A stretch of DNA of 64,000 nucleotides from Acetatifactor sp. GTDB lineage: Bacteria > Bacillota > Clostridia > Lachnospirales > Lachnospiraceae. Location of the stretch: positions 34,521 through 98,520 of the forward strand of contig JAIDDH010000104.1 of the NCBI GenBank assembly GCA_029055435.1. The letters are read 5' to 3'. A program made the translations under genes and the position numbers. The notes beneath the pieces are model-generated. The model searched no databases, was not told the origin of the DNA, and worked only from the letters and a program-made list of their open reading frames with translations. Shown here piece by piece: positions 17,935 to 26,748 of this stretch. Position 1 is the first letter of the stretch, and every line of letters begins with the position of its first letter.

Positions 17935-18042
17935 ATGGCTACAACAAATATCAATGTTCGTGTGATATGAAGAGATGAAGAAAAATCCAGGCAATTACAA
18001 ACGATATGAATCTTTTGACGAGATATTAGATGAGGTATTTCA
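17935..18042 (+). pseudogene. Remnant of a RelB/DinJ-type antitoxin gene
   Basis: The plus strand starts ATG-GCT with MATTNINVRV, the typical RelB/DinJ N-terminus, and then breaks. From 17975, one frame over, MKKNPGNYKRYESFDEILDE follows, the typical C-terminal end of the same family. The middle of about 50 residues is missing, so no complete ribbon-helix-helix antitoxin can be made. No RelE/YafQ toxin gene is adjacent. The 3' end runs into the C-terminal end of a convergent epimerase pseudogene. Confidence 0.65.
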
Positions 18043-18574
18043 ATTAAAATTTGTGTCAATAAACTGGATATACTGTTTTCTATTTATAGCAGTGGAATTG
18101 TTCAAATACCATTCAAATGATTCTTTCAATCCTTCTTCCAGTGATTTTGTCTCCGGCATCAGCATCTCTTGAGATGTCACCTCAAGGCAATATTCATAGT
18201 CATAAAAGCTAAAGTAGCAGGTTTTTTATCCAGAATAATATCCATGAACCGGCACAAATCATTTATATGAAAAAACTGCAGCCTCAATTGTCCCTCTTTG
18301 GGCAAATAGAATTTTCTGTTATTTAATGCACATTCAAAAACAAACGCTTCCCGATATAAGTTGTTCATCGGTCCATACAAATATGGCGGACGTAAAATAT
18401 AGGCGTTGGGATTTCGTTTGGTCAATGTCTGTCAGCTTCAATCAATGTAACTCCCTCTGATTGAGCTTTGCTGTTCCGATTCAAAACAAATACATGATAT
18501 CCTTTTTTGACATAATACTCTGCCGCATACCGGCTGGCAAAAACTGTACCGCCTGTAATTAATACGTTTTTCAT
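18040..18574 (-). pseudogene. NAD-dependent epimerase/dehydratase, internally deleted and frameshifted
   Basis: From the ATG at 18572-18574 the minus strand reads MKNVLITGGTVFASRYAAEY, a Rossmann start, and stops after LIEADRH. A second piece (NPNAYILRPPYLYGPMNNLY, track ORF 18177-18425) is the C-terminal half of the same SDR-type protein. A third, one frame over, ends the protein: YDYEYCLEVTSQEMLMPETK to FIDTNFN-stop at 18040. The N- and C-halves are joined by a deletion of perhaps 100 codons and a second lesion removes one T in the TTTT run near 18200. It is not functional. Confidence 0.8.
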
Positions 18575-18590
18575 AGCCGTTATCTCCGCT

Positions 18591-18630
18591 AAATTATTGA
18601 TTTCTCTATCCTTTTTATTTTATTATAATT
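18591..18630 (-). repeat. 40-nt leader repeat, copy B (partner at 11668-11707)
   Basis: This is the second copy of the AT-rich leader, 35 of 40 bases identical to 11668-11707. On the minus strand it contains TATAAT and lies just upstream of the epimerase pseudogene ATG. Confidence 0.6.
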
Positions 18631-18659
18631 AATGAAAAAGGACACGCCGGAGGAGCAAA

Positions 18660-19151
18660 ATGGAATATTTGTTTGGAAACTATAAGGTAGATATCGATGT
18701 CGAAAAAACTCGTGCCTTTTATAATCAGGCAGACTTTATCACGAGTGGATGTCAATGCGACGGATGTTGTAATTATGAAAGAGCTGTAGACTATTTTCCG
18801 GACCAGGTAAAATCATTTTTTGCAGAGATAGGCGTCGATCTGAAAAAAGCTGCTGAAATCATCGCGTATGTTGCTGAAAATGATGGGAAGTCAATCTATT
18901 ATGGAGGTTTCTATCATGTCTGTGGGGTGATGATGTCGAACACGGATGTATGGATTTCTCAATGGGATCAGGAAAACTCTCATTTGTCCGCATTAGATGA
19001 TGATAGTATGTATTCCATAGCAGAGAATTATAAAATTGGCTTTACAAATAAATGTGCTTTGATAGAAGACAATTTCCCGGCGCCTGTGCTGCAAATAGAG
19101 ATTGCATTCCACTGCCCGTGGGTATTGGAAAAAGAAAATACGTATGGCTGA
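18660..19151 (+). CDS. Conserved hypothetical small protein with a Cys-rich motif
   Basis: The protein has 163 residues, is acidic and has no signal or membrane segment. Near residue 30 it has the motif ITSGCQCDGCCNYERA, with four cysteines in CxCxxCC spacing that could bind a metal; the rest is mixed α/β with several aromatic residues (YYGGFYHVCGVMM). I recall similar uncharacterised Firmicute proteins but assign no function. The ATG is preceded by CGGAGGAG with suitable spacing. It stands alone on the plus strand between the epimerase pseudogene and the O-antigen ligase gene. Confidence 0.75.
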   Translation: MEYLFGNYKVDIDVEKTRAFYNQADFITSGCQCDGCCNYERAVDYFPDQVKSFFAEIGVDLKKAAEIIAYVAENDGKSIYYGGFYHVCGVMMSNTDVWISQWDQENSHLSALDDDSMYSIAENYKIGFTNKCALIEDNFPAPVLQIEIAFHCPWVLEKENTYG

Positions 19152-19167
19152 TAATTGTTTTGAATTT

Positions 19168-20841
19168 TTAACGTCCTGAATCGCTATCCCGCTCCCTGCG
19201 CAGGAAGCGCTCTCCCAATCCCATCACTGCAAATATGGTGGCCACGCTCATGGACTGTTGGAAGCTCCACAGATTGTTGGCGAAGTAGGCCAGCACGCAG
19301 AGCCCGCATGCGGCGGCATAGGCGTTGTGCTCTCTGGCGCTCAAAAATCTTTTTAACACACTGAACAGGATTCCTGCAAAGGCAAGTCCGCCCCAGATAC
19401 CCACATTCACCAGAAGGGTCAGAAGCTCACAGTGGGCGTTGGTAAGCCTGCGTCCCTCAAAGGCTTCCCGCACAGTCTCCAAAAGTGCAGGGCTGGCATC
19501 CGTATAGAGAAAATCCGACATGCAGTCCGGCCCCACACCCACCAGCTTGTGCAGCGGGTTCTGTTCTCCGAAACAGCGTAGTCCAATGCTCCAGGTTGCG
19601 CCTCTGTGGCTCCCCCATGCATTATTAAAAGTAAAAATCGATTTGTCCGACAAAGGCCCCAGAGTGCCCGGCCGCATGGTATTTACGGCAATCATCAGCA
19701 CAAATACAAGCATCCCGGCAGGAACGGCCACACAGAGTATTCTCGCGGCAATGCGCATTGCTTTCATAACATGCCTTGCAATCGTAATGCGCTTGTCACG
19801 GGGCTTCGCAAGCCACAGTCCCAGCGCCCCTATTCCCAGCAGAATCACCGGAAACGGGCTGCAGGTCAACAGATCGCCCAGTCGGGTAGTGTAATTGAAG
19901 CGCCCGGGAAACATAAACCGCAGTCCCATGGTCACTAAACCGGCCCCGGCAAGCAGTAAAATAATCAGCCAAAACCGTCCGATTTTCAAAATATCTTCAT
20001 CCCGGGCCGAGAGTATAAACAACACAAACAGAACCACTGATAGGGCAAACAAACCGCTGTCGCTGCCATTGGTAATCAGCGCGGCAAAACCCGTAAACAC
20101 ATATATCGACAGCAACGCTGTGTACGACCGCTTCGTTCCCTTGTCCAGCCACAGAAGCCCCACACCCAGAAAAAACACCGCCGTTATATACCCGCAATAC
20201 CAGTTGATATTTCCTATCGTAGAAATGTAGAGCGGCAGCCCGGAATTCGGCATGGACAGCGGCCAGATATCAAAACGATTCAGATATCCCAGCACAAAAG
20301 TCACCGCAGACACCGGCAGGCACAGCCAGAATATCCACTTCTCCCGCAACTGAAACCGGGACAGGAGAAAATAGATCGCCACCAGCGCAAGTTGCGGAAA
20401 CATTCCCATAAACCAGCCCCGGGTGCCCCAGCGCGCGGTCTGTTTATAATCCGAACAAAAATAAGAAACAATAACGGCTATGAAATAAAGAAAACAGAAA
20501 ATGTCCGTGGTCACAAGCCGGCGGCGCATATCGGCAGCCCGGCTCTTTAACATCCCTTTCTCTCTGTGAATCAGAAATTCCGTAAGAATGCAGGCCAGCC
20601 ATACTGCAAGCACCGGCAGAATCAGCTTTGCCATCCTCATGATACCTGTGCGGAAAAAATAAGATTTATCCGTGCCGATATGGGTATAGCCCTCCTGAAA
20701 ATAGAAGGGCATCACCATTAAAATCAATATTGCACAGATACTGACCAGCACCGATAGTATCGTCCGACAAAAATTGTCAATGAATTTTATGCTTTTTTTC
20801 CGTTCGTATTTATTTTGAGTCTCAATTTTCTTAATCTTCAT
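19168..20841 (-). CDS. O-antigen ligase/polymerase-like membrane protein, second copy
   Basis: The 557-residue polytopic protein has about twelve hydrophobic segments and a large outer loop around residues 390-460. The loop contains HRGATWSIGLRCFGEQNPLH and VGVGPDCMSDF, followed by the Wzy_C-type LTNAHCELLTLLVNVGIWGG. It is the last gene of the second polysaccharide cluster; its ATG abuts the stop of the glucosaminidase-like gene (TAA-ATG). Likely roles are polymerisation or transfer of lipid-linked glycan on the outer face. Its 3' end was copied to 11055-11124. Confidence 0.87.
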   Translation of the reverse strand: MKIKKIETQNKYERKKSIKFIDNFCRTILSVLVSICAILILMVMPFYFQEGYTHIGTDKSYFFRTGIMRMAKLILPVLAVWLACILTEFLIHREKGMLKSRAADMRRRLVTTDIFCFLYFIAVIVSYFCSDYKQTARWGTRGWFMGMFPQLALVAIYFLLSRFQLREKWIFWLCLPVSAVTFVLGYLNRFDIWPLSMPNSGLPLYISTIGNINWYCGYITAVFFLGVGLLWLDKGTKRSYTALLSIYVFTGFAALITNGSDSGLFALSVVLFVLFILSARDEDILKIGRFWLIILLLAGAGLVTMGLRFMFPGRFNYTTRLGDLLTCSPFPVILLGIGALGLWLAKPRDKRITIARHVMKAMRIAARILCVAVPAGMLVFVLMIAVNTMRPGTLGPLSDKSIFTFNNAWGSHRGATWSIGLRCFGEQNPLHKLVGVGPDCMSDFLYTDASPALLETVREAFEGRRLTNAHCELLTLLVNVGIWGGLAFAGILFSVLKRFLSAREHNAYAAACGLCVLAYFANNLWSFQQSMSVATIFAVMGLGERFLRRERDSDSGR

Positions 20842-23013
20842 TTATTTTGCATCCTCGAGAATCTTTCTCAGATAGATATCCTCCGGGGAGTCTTTTTCAT
20901 AAGTGCCGTTCTCTAAGATCTGCTGCGCCAGCGCCGTCATGCTTCTGGAAGTAACAGGGCCATACACCACACATTCCACACCGTTTTTCTCCAATACGGC
21001 GTAGGCTCTGAAGGCATATGTGGTGCTGTATTGTGCTTTCGGAAGTCCCACCAGCACGGAAGTAAAGCGCTGTCTTCCGTCTACGGTCTCATAGACCTTA
21101 TCCAGCTTCTGTCCCTTGGCGTCCGTCCCGTAGGACATGGCGGTGAGAATGCCCTTGCCGCCCTTTACCAGCGGATGCTCCGCCGGATTGGCATTGTCCG
21201 AAATTAATGTCCCGTACTCCTTCAGCTTGTAGCCGTCTATTCCTGTCTGCGTCAGCGTTGTCTTTATATCCGTTGCGATGCCGGATTTCATGCGGATGCC
21301 CGGGGCTCCCGAGATGCGTACGGAAAATCCATGATAAGACAACAGATCCTTGAGCTGCGGCTGTGCCTTAGCCGTGTAGGAACCGCTCTGATAAGTCAGT
21401 GTCCACACATACATACCCGTGGGTACACCGGCGGCGTCATAGCTGTAGACCACGGCGCTCTTTGCCTTATCGTCCCCGAGCTTTACAACCTGTGTACCGT
21501 TATCATTCTGTGGTGTGTAGGGCACGCCGTCAATCCACACCGTGCTGTCATATCCCGCGGGAATCTGCAGTCTCACTTCAGTAGATGTGGCAGAGGGATA
21601 GGGACATGCCGTTCCCGGCATATTCTTATACACAGGAATTTTAAACACAAAACTGTTATTCAGGGAATCCGCGGACGCATAGAGTCGCTTAATGCTGGAG
21701 CCCTCAGTGGTAGGCGCGGAAATATTCTGCATATACTGATGGGTGTAAAGCGCATTGCTGGCCTTTGGATTGACATTATATTTCTGCAGATACAGCGTGT
21801 CCTGTCCCTTTTTGATATAATTGGCGGAAATCACATCCGCACCGCCTAAAATCGAAAAATAAGCATTATTCCAGCCATGATCCTTGGCATACTTCAAACC
21901 ATTCTCGATTACCTGAGTAGTACTGGTTCCCGAAGCACCCACATTAAAATAATTATAATATCCCTCATATCCGGGATATTTGCCGGAGATAAGTCCGGAA
22001 GTTCCCTGTCCCTGCTCCTGATACACTCTGGCGGCCAGGTGAAAAGGGCTGACCTCACGGCCTTCCTCTGCTCCCACTGCCCAGAAAATGTGCGCAAAAG
22101 TCATGACTGTACCCGGTGCATTCCCGGGACTTCTCATAAAAGTGTTCTGCAAAAAGCGCTCTACCGCGGCTTCGGTGTGATAGGTCTCATTATAAGTCAG
22201 AAGCTCAAACTGAAAAATCCGATCCTCCGTGAGGCCGTTCCTGGGGTCCATATAGTACTCCAGAATCCCTCTGGTGGCGTAAAACCAGTTTCCGTCGTCG
22301 TACGCGCCATCCTTGGTGTAATCGGGAAAGCTCTTGTGAACCAGACTCTTTCCGCCCTTCAATTCCTCTGTGATGACGGTACTCCAGTTAAGGCCTGTGT
22401 CCATGGGCACAAAAATCCATTGAGGATGCTTGTTTTTCAGGGCAGTGAGCGCCGCCTGATAGCTCTCGGGAAACTGATCGATATCCGCGGAGACGCCTCT
22501 CGTATCCATGGCATAGAGGCTGCTCTGGCTCCCACCGGAAATACCTGTCTCACGGTAAAAAGCCTGCTCCCAATCCAGAAAACGCTCGTCCGAACAGGCC
22601 AGCATCTGACGCTCCACATAGCCGCTGCCCGTATTGCCTCCGCCATTTGTATAAGAGACTAAAGCCCAGAGTATCTCTTCCTCTTCATTATAATATGCAT
22701 CCTGAATAAAGACTGTCTGCCCGCTGAAAATCGTGTCCGACACGGCACTGTCCAGCGATGCCTCCCTGTGCACATCATACTCCTCGCAGAGATAGAGCAG
22801 AGCCATGATATCCCGCTCCGCGGCTATGGCGGAAACCTCCCGCGTATCTCCATCGAAAGCAGAAGCTGCCTCTTGAACTGCACGTTCTCCTGCTGCTTCT
22901 ACTGCCTGCGCTGTGGCGCTCTCTTCCCACAAAACTCCCGCCAAAATCAGCAATGTGAGAATTCCTGCCGTAAATCGTCTGATTTTATTTTTAAAAATTT
23001 TTTTCATAGGCAT
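20842..23013 (-). CDS. Secreted glucosaminidase-like protein with SH3-type domain
   Basis: This 723-residue protein has an N-terminal signal anchor (AGILTLLILAGVLWEESATA) and an SH3-like stretch at about residues 75-150 (ALLYLCEEYDVHREASLDSA). A LytD/mannosyl-glycoprotein endo-β-N-acetylglucosaminidase-type domain occupies roughly residues 175-440, including QWIFVPMDTGLNW, FQFELLTYNETYHTEAAVE, AARVYQEQGQGTSG and YYNYFNVGAS. The C-terminal ~270 residues are β-rich. Such enzymes cut the glycan backbone of peptidoglycan outside the cell. Placement between glycosyltransferase and ligase genes suggests a link to wall attachment of the polysaccharide (inference). A TATAAT box 58 nt upstream may give it its own promoter. 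Confidence 0.82.
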   Translation of the reverse strand: MPMKKIFKNKIRRFTAGILTLLILAGVLWEESATAQAVEAAGERAVQEAASAFDGDTREVSAIAAERDIMALLYLCEEYDVHREASLDSAVSDTIFSGQTVFIQDAYYNEEEEILWALVSYTNGGGNTGSGYVERQMLACSDERFLDWEQAFYRETGISGGSQSSLYAMDTRGVSADIDQFPESYQAALTALKNKHPQWIFVPMDTGLNWSTVITEELKGGKSLVHKSFPDYTKDGAYDDGNWFYATRGILEYYMDPRNGLTEDRIFQFELLTYNETYHTEAAVERFLQNTFMRSPGNAPGTVMTFAHIFWAVGAEEGREVSPFHLAARVYQEQGQGTSGLISGKYPGYEGYYNYFNVGASGTSTTQVIENGLKYAKDHGWNNAYFSILGGADVISANYIKKGQDTLYLQKYNVNPKASNALYTHQYMQNISAPTTEGSSIKRLYASADSLNNSFVFKIPVYKNMPGTACPYPSATSTEVRLQIPAGYDSTVWIDGVPYTPQNDNGTQVVKLGDDKAKSAVVYSYDAAGVPTGMYVWTLTYQSGSYTAKAQPQLKDLLSYHGFSVRISGAPGIRMKSGIATDIKTTLTQTGIDGYKLKEYGTLISDNANPAEHPLVKGGKGILTAMSYGTDAKGQKLDKVYETVDGRQRFTSVLVGLPKAQYSTTYAFRAYAVLEKNGVECVVYGPVTSRSMTALAQQILENGTYEKDSPEDIYLRKILEDAK

Positions 23014-23032
23014 CTCACTTGACCTTTCTTAT

Positions 23033-23058
23033 GAGCATTGTTTTTGAGCATTGTTTTT
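23033..23058. repeat. Tandem 13-nt duplication in the leader of the glucosaminidase-like gene
   Basis: GAGCATTGTTTTT occurs twice head to tail. It lies between a TATAAT-like box (minus strand, 23071-23076) and the start codon, so it is within the probable 5' UTR. Confidence 0.6.
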
Positions 23059-23070
23059 CCCTTTGTGAAG

Positions 23071-23076
23071 ATTATA
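23071..23076 (-). promoter_or_regulatory. Possible -10 box for the glucosaminidase-like gene
   Basis: The minus strand reads TGATATAATC here, a consensus TATAAT, in the 92-nt gap after the glycosyltransferase stop. No good -35 hexamer is seen at 16-18 nt, so the assignment is tentative. Confidence 0.35.
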
Positions 23077-23105
23077 TCATAATAATTATTCTCTCTCAGG
23101 TGGTA

Positions 23106-24098
23106 CTATTTGTCAAAGCCTTTTAATCTTCTGTGCAGTCTGCGCACACTTTTAGGAGCAATGACAAAGAGCGTCATATAAAGTTTGTTTTTCATCGTGA
23201 GATAGGGATTGAACAGTCCCGCAAAGAACTCTTTGCGGAGAGTGCGTACTACCTGTCTGTAAAATGTATTATCGCCCGTCATCTGACTGATGGGAATATG
23301 AAGCAGATATTCCAGACGCTGAAAGATACCGAAACGCCGCGCAATCTTTGTCAGCTCCCTGTCCTCCCTGTCCACCATCTCCATCACTACATCCGCATTG
23401 ACCACACTGTCCGCAAACACCCGGGAAAACTGCTCCCTATCCGTTTTGCGGGAATTGCTGCCCATGCGGTAAAACACATGATATGCCTGCTCCGGCAGCG
23501 AGATGATATCTCCAATCTCAGGCAGAAGCTGTATCAAAAAATGAAAATCTTCATTTAACGCCCCCACCGGAAAATGTCTCGTCTCCAAAATACTTCTGTG
23601 AAAGAGTTTCGTGCAGAAGGAACAGTCTCCCCGATGCATGAGGAGTTCTTTCAAAAAATCTCTGCTTCCGATCCGCTCTGCTTTCCTCGGGGGCACACAG
23701 ATATCCGGCAGACGGTTGCCCTGTTCATCCCGCTCGTCCCGCCCGATCTGGGCAACACGCACATCATAGGTCACAATAGCGTTATATAGATTCCGGTACA
23801 TATTTTTGTCAATATAATCGTCGCTGTCCACGAAACCAATGTACTCTCCTGACGCGTGATCCAGTCCCAGATTGCGCGCAGAAGAAGAACCGCCGTTTTG
23901 TTGATGAAAGACACGGATGCGGGCGTCCTTCGCCGCCAGCTCATCGCAGAGTGCACCCGTGCCGTCCGTGGAGCCGTCGTCCACCAGCAGAATCTCCAGC
24001 TTCTCATATGTCTGTCCGCAGATAGAATCCACACAGCGAGGCAGATATTCCATAATATTATACACGGGCACAATCACCGTAATCAAAGGGCTTTCCAT
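23106..24098 (-). CDS. Glycosyltransferase family 2
   Basis: The product has 330 residues. The GT-A fold is clear: ITVIVPVYNIMEYLPRCVDS at the N-terminus, LLVDDGSTDGTGAL for nucleotide binding, GGSSSARNLGLDHASGEY, and the metal-binding FVDSDDYID near residue 95. The C-terminus is helical and basic (KSVRRLHRRLKGF), consistent with peripheral membrane contact. Its start overlaps the end of the upstream tandem glycosyltransferase by 16 nt. It should add one sugar to the repeat unit on the cytoplasmic side; the sugar is not predictable. Confidence 0.92.
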   Translation of the reverse strand: MESPLITVIVPVYNIMEYLPRCVDSICGQTYEKLEILLVDDGSTDGTGALCDELAAKDARIRVFHQQNGGSSSARNLGLDHASGEYIGFVDSDDYIDKNMYRNLYNAIVTYDVRVAQIGRDERDEQGNRLPDICVPPRKAERIGSRDFLKELLMHRGDCSFCTKLFHRSILETRHFPVGALNEDFHFLIQLLPEIGDIISLPEQAYHVFYRMGSNSRKTDREQFSRVFADSVVNADVVMEMVDREDRELTKIARRFGIFQRLEYLLHIPISQMTGDNTFYRQVVRTLRKEFFAGLFNPYLTMKNKLYMTLFVIAPKSVRRLHRRLKGFDK

Positions 24099-26689
24099 AT
24101 CATTTTCCTCTCACTGATAACCTCCGCAGGAGAGCATGGGCCCTCCTCAGCCGTCTCACAGGTCTCACAAAATCGCAGCAGCCGCTCCGCCGCATTCTCT
24201 GCATTCCAGATGTTCTCGATATCAGCCACAGCCGCCCGTCCCAGACGTTCACAGAGGGCTCTGTCCCTCAGAAGCTGTTCTACATAAGTATAGAGCTGTT
24301 CCGGCTTTCCTGTATTATAGAGAAAACCGTTCTCACCCTGACGAATCAGATAGGGAGCTGCGCCCATCAGATGAGAGGCAACCACCGCACAGCCGCTGTT
24401 CATCGCCTCATTGATTACTGCGCCCCAGCCCTCCTTGCGGTCACTGGTAGCGATATAGACCGCAGACTCCTCCATGAGTCCGCGCACCTCATCCGGCCCC
24501 CGATATCCAAGCAGGGTCACGCAGTCCGAGAGCTCATATTCCGCCAGAAGCCTTTCTACCAGAGGACGCTGCTCTCCATCCCCCACAATATTCATATGAA
24601 AAGGCACGCCCTTCTCTTTTAAATAACAGGCGCATTTCAATGCTGTCTCAGGATGTTTCCAGTCCAAGAATCGAGCCGCCCATAATATAACATCTGCTTT
24701 CTTATTGTTCATCAGACTATCCACATCATAATGTCTGGTCTCCGGAAAATATCCCCACTTGAGCATCTTACCCGGATACGCCCTGACAATATGAAAATCT
24801 GATGGCACATAGGCTCCGGAGCAGAGCAGATAAATCGGCTTCTTCCGATATCTGGTATGGTCATGGTATTTTTTCAGCAGTCCTCTGGGAGACACCGCCT
24901 TCCACTGGCCCTCCTTATAGAGACGCTCACTGTAACGAATCAAGGACCTGCCGCTCTGCAGTCTCTCCTGAATATAACACTCGTTATCTACACCGCCAAA
25001 GAGAACCATGGGAGCATCCAGAATTAATTTCCTGCATAACTCAGGCTCTTCATAGAAACACTTTACATAAGGAAGCTTTGTCTGCGCCTGCCATCCCATG
25101 CGCACCCGCTCCTCCTCCATGGGCTCTGTCTGCACGAACACAAAAGCTCCCTCCAGACGTTTATCCATTGCATTGCAGAAGGGAATCTGATGGTGATTGA
25201 TATAATTTGACACAAACACAAACCGGGGATTTTGTCTGTTTTGCTCCAAAGTCTGTTTTTGAGATTTTTCTGACTCCTCCGTTTGATTCATTATTTCTGC
25301 ATAAATTTCTGTCATTCTAATATAATTTGCCTCTTTTTCATGGATAATCTTTGCATGATTTCTTGCACTCGTGGAATAATCTCCCATTTCTCCGGCATTC
25401 GACAAAATTCGGATAACTGCATCCGCAAGATTGGCAGCAATGCGTTCCTGCTCGTTTTCTCCGCTCTGATTTTCTCCTTCTGTTTTGTTTCGTATGTTAT
25501 TGATTGAATTGTCTGAACCTTTAAATCCCTCATACAAAATGCCGTCTTTTCCATGGGTAAAAATACTGCTGATCCCCCCCACATCGGCACTCACACAGGG
25601 AACTCCCAGGATCATAGCCTCCCCCAGAGAATTGGGAGAATTCTCGATAGTTGAGCAGCAGACAAACAGATTGCTCTTTAAATAACGCTCCTTCATCTGC
25701 TCCGCATCCAATCTGCCCAAAAAGCACAACTGCTCCTGCAGCTTATACCTGCGGATCAGTCTGCGCAGATAACTCCCGTAGGCCGAGATTTTCAGGCGCT
25801 TTGCCAGACTGTCCTCCCCTATGATACTGTTTCCTGCTATATAAACCTTCACGTCCGGAAATACCTTGCGGATGGCAGGCAATGCCAACAGCATATAGTG
25901 CAGCCCTTTGATGGGATAATCTCCCTGGCTCAGAAAAATCGTATGGGGCTCACACTCCTCCGGATTCCACTGTCCCGTGTAAAAATTCGGACGTAAGGTC
26001 TCATTCATTTTAAAATAACGAGCGTTTGGATTCCATTCCGCAGTGTAATGCCTGTCCCATGCCGTGCGTCCCGTCACATTTCCCGCCAGACGAACGGCCT
26101 CATATTCCATCTCGCCCCGCAGTACAAACTTTCTCTGTTGCTGACGCAGACTGTCTTTTTTTAAAAAATCCCGCAGCGTGACAGTATTGATGACACGCCG
26201 GGGCAGACTGGCAAAATAAGCGTCCGCATAAACCTTGCACAGCCCCTGAATACCAATCAATATCCTCTCCCTTTGGGGAAAACTTCTGCACATGGCCAGT
26301 GTATGCGGATATTCCGTGCCGAAGCAATGCACTACATCCGGCTGGAAATCCCGGGTAATTGCATGCATTTGCAGCTCCAGTTTCTCATCATATAAATGAG
26401 GATTAGCCGTATCCTCCGCAAAGGCATACCAGAGAAGTCCGCTTTCCCCGCTCTTTGCCATCCCTTTATAAACATAACACCCGTCATAAATCATTTCTTC
26501 CACACCGGCTGTATCCCGGGGAATCCCGGCGGCAGGAAAGGCCACAGCCAGCTCGATACCGTTCTTCTCCCGGCGTTCCAGCACAGCCCCGGCAAGACCC
26601 GAGAGCCATCCCTCCTTATTGCTGGCCTCCATATGAAGTTGTTGCGCAATCATGGGAAGCATGATATTGCACAGCCACAGTATCCGCAT
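24083..26689 (-). CDS. Tandem GT4 glycosyltransferase (two fused modules)
   Basis: At 868 residues this is about twice a normal GT-B enzyme. Module one (about 1-450) ends with the GT4 signature around ENSPNSLGEAMILGVPCVSA. Module two (about 480-850) starts at RFVFVSNYINHHQIPFCNAM and carries EGWGAVINEAMNSGCAVVAS. Each has the E-x7-E type donor-binding segment, so both may be active and would add two residues in sequence. Two Asn/Gln/Glu-rich stretches (NKTEGENQSGENEQER near residue 410 and EESEKSQKQTLEQNRQN near 475) look like insertions or linkers and are encoded by more AT-rich DNA than their surroundings. Confidence 0.88.
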   Translation of the reverse strand: MRILWLCNIMLPMIAQQLHMEASNKEGWLSGLAGAVLERREKNGIELAVAFPAAGIPRDTAGVEEMIYDGCYVYKGMAKSGESGLLWYAFAEDTANPHLYDEKLELQMHAITRDFQPDVVHCFGTEYPHTLAMCRSFPQRERILIGIQGLCKVYADAYFASLPRRVINTVTLRDFLKKDSLRQQQRKFVLRGEMEYEAVRLAGNVTGRTAWDRHYTAEWNPNARYFKMNETLRPNFYTGQWNPEECEPHTIFLSQGDYPIKGLHYMLLALPAIRKVFPDVKVYIAGNSIIGEDSLAKRLKISAYGSYLRRLIRRYKLQEQLCFLGRLDAEQMKERYLKSNLFVCCSTIENSPNSLGEAMILGVPCVSADVGGISSIFTHGKDGILYEGFKGSDNSINNIRNKTEGENQSGENEQERIAANLADAVIRILSNAGEMGDYSTSARNHAKIIHEKEANYIRMTEIYAEIMNQTEESEKSQKQTLEQNRQNPRFVFVSNYINHHQIPFCNAMDKRLEGAFVFVQTEPMEEERVRMGWQAQTKLPYVKCFYEEPELCRKLILDAPMVLFGGVDNECYIQERLQSGRSLIRYSERLYKEGQWKAVSPRGLLKKYHDHTRYRKKPIYLLCSGAYVPSDFHIVRAYPGKMLKWGYFPETRHYDVDSLMNNKKADVILWAARFLDWKHPETALKCACYLKEKGVPFHMNIVGDGEQRPLVERLLAEYELSDCVTLLGYRGPDEVRGLMEESAVYIATSDRKEGWGAVINEAMNSGCAVVASHLMGAAPYLIRQGENGFLYNTGKPEQLYTYVEQLLRDRALCERLGRAAVADIENIWNAENAAERLLRFCETCETAEEGPCSPAEVISERKMIWKAL

Positions 26690-26748
26690 ACTTATTCCTC
26701 ACTTATCCAAAATTGAGCACCTATAAAATCCGTAAAATCTGCAAAGCA

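Noticed and set aside
17975-18172. 65-aa plus-strand ORF as an independent gene
   Set aside because: Its first ~22 residues are the tail of a broken RelB-type antitoxin and the rest is antisense to the epimerase pseudogene.
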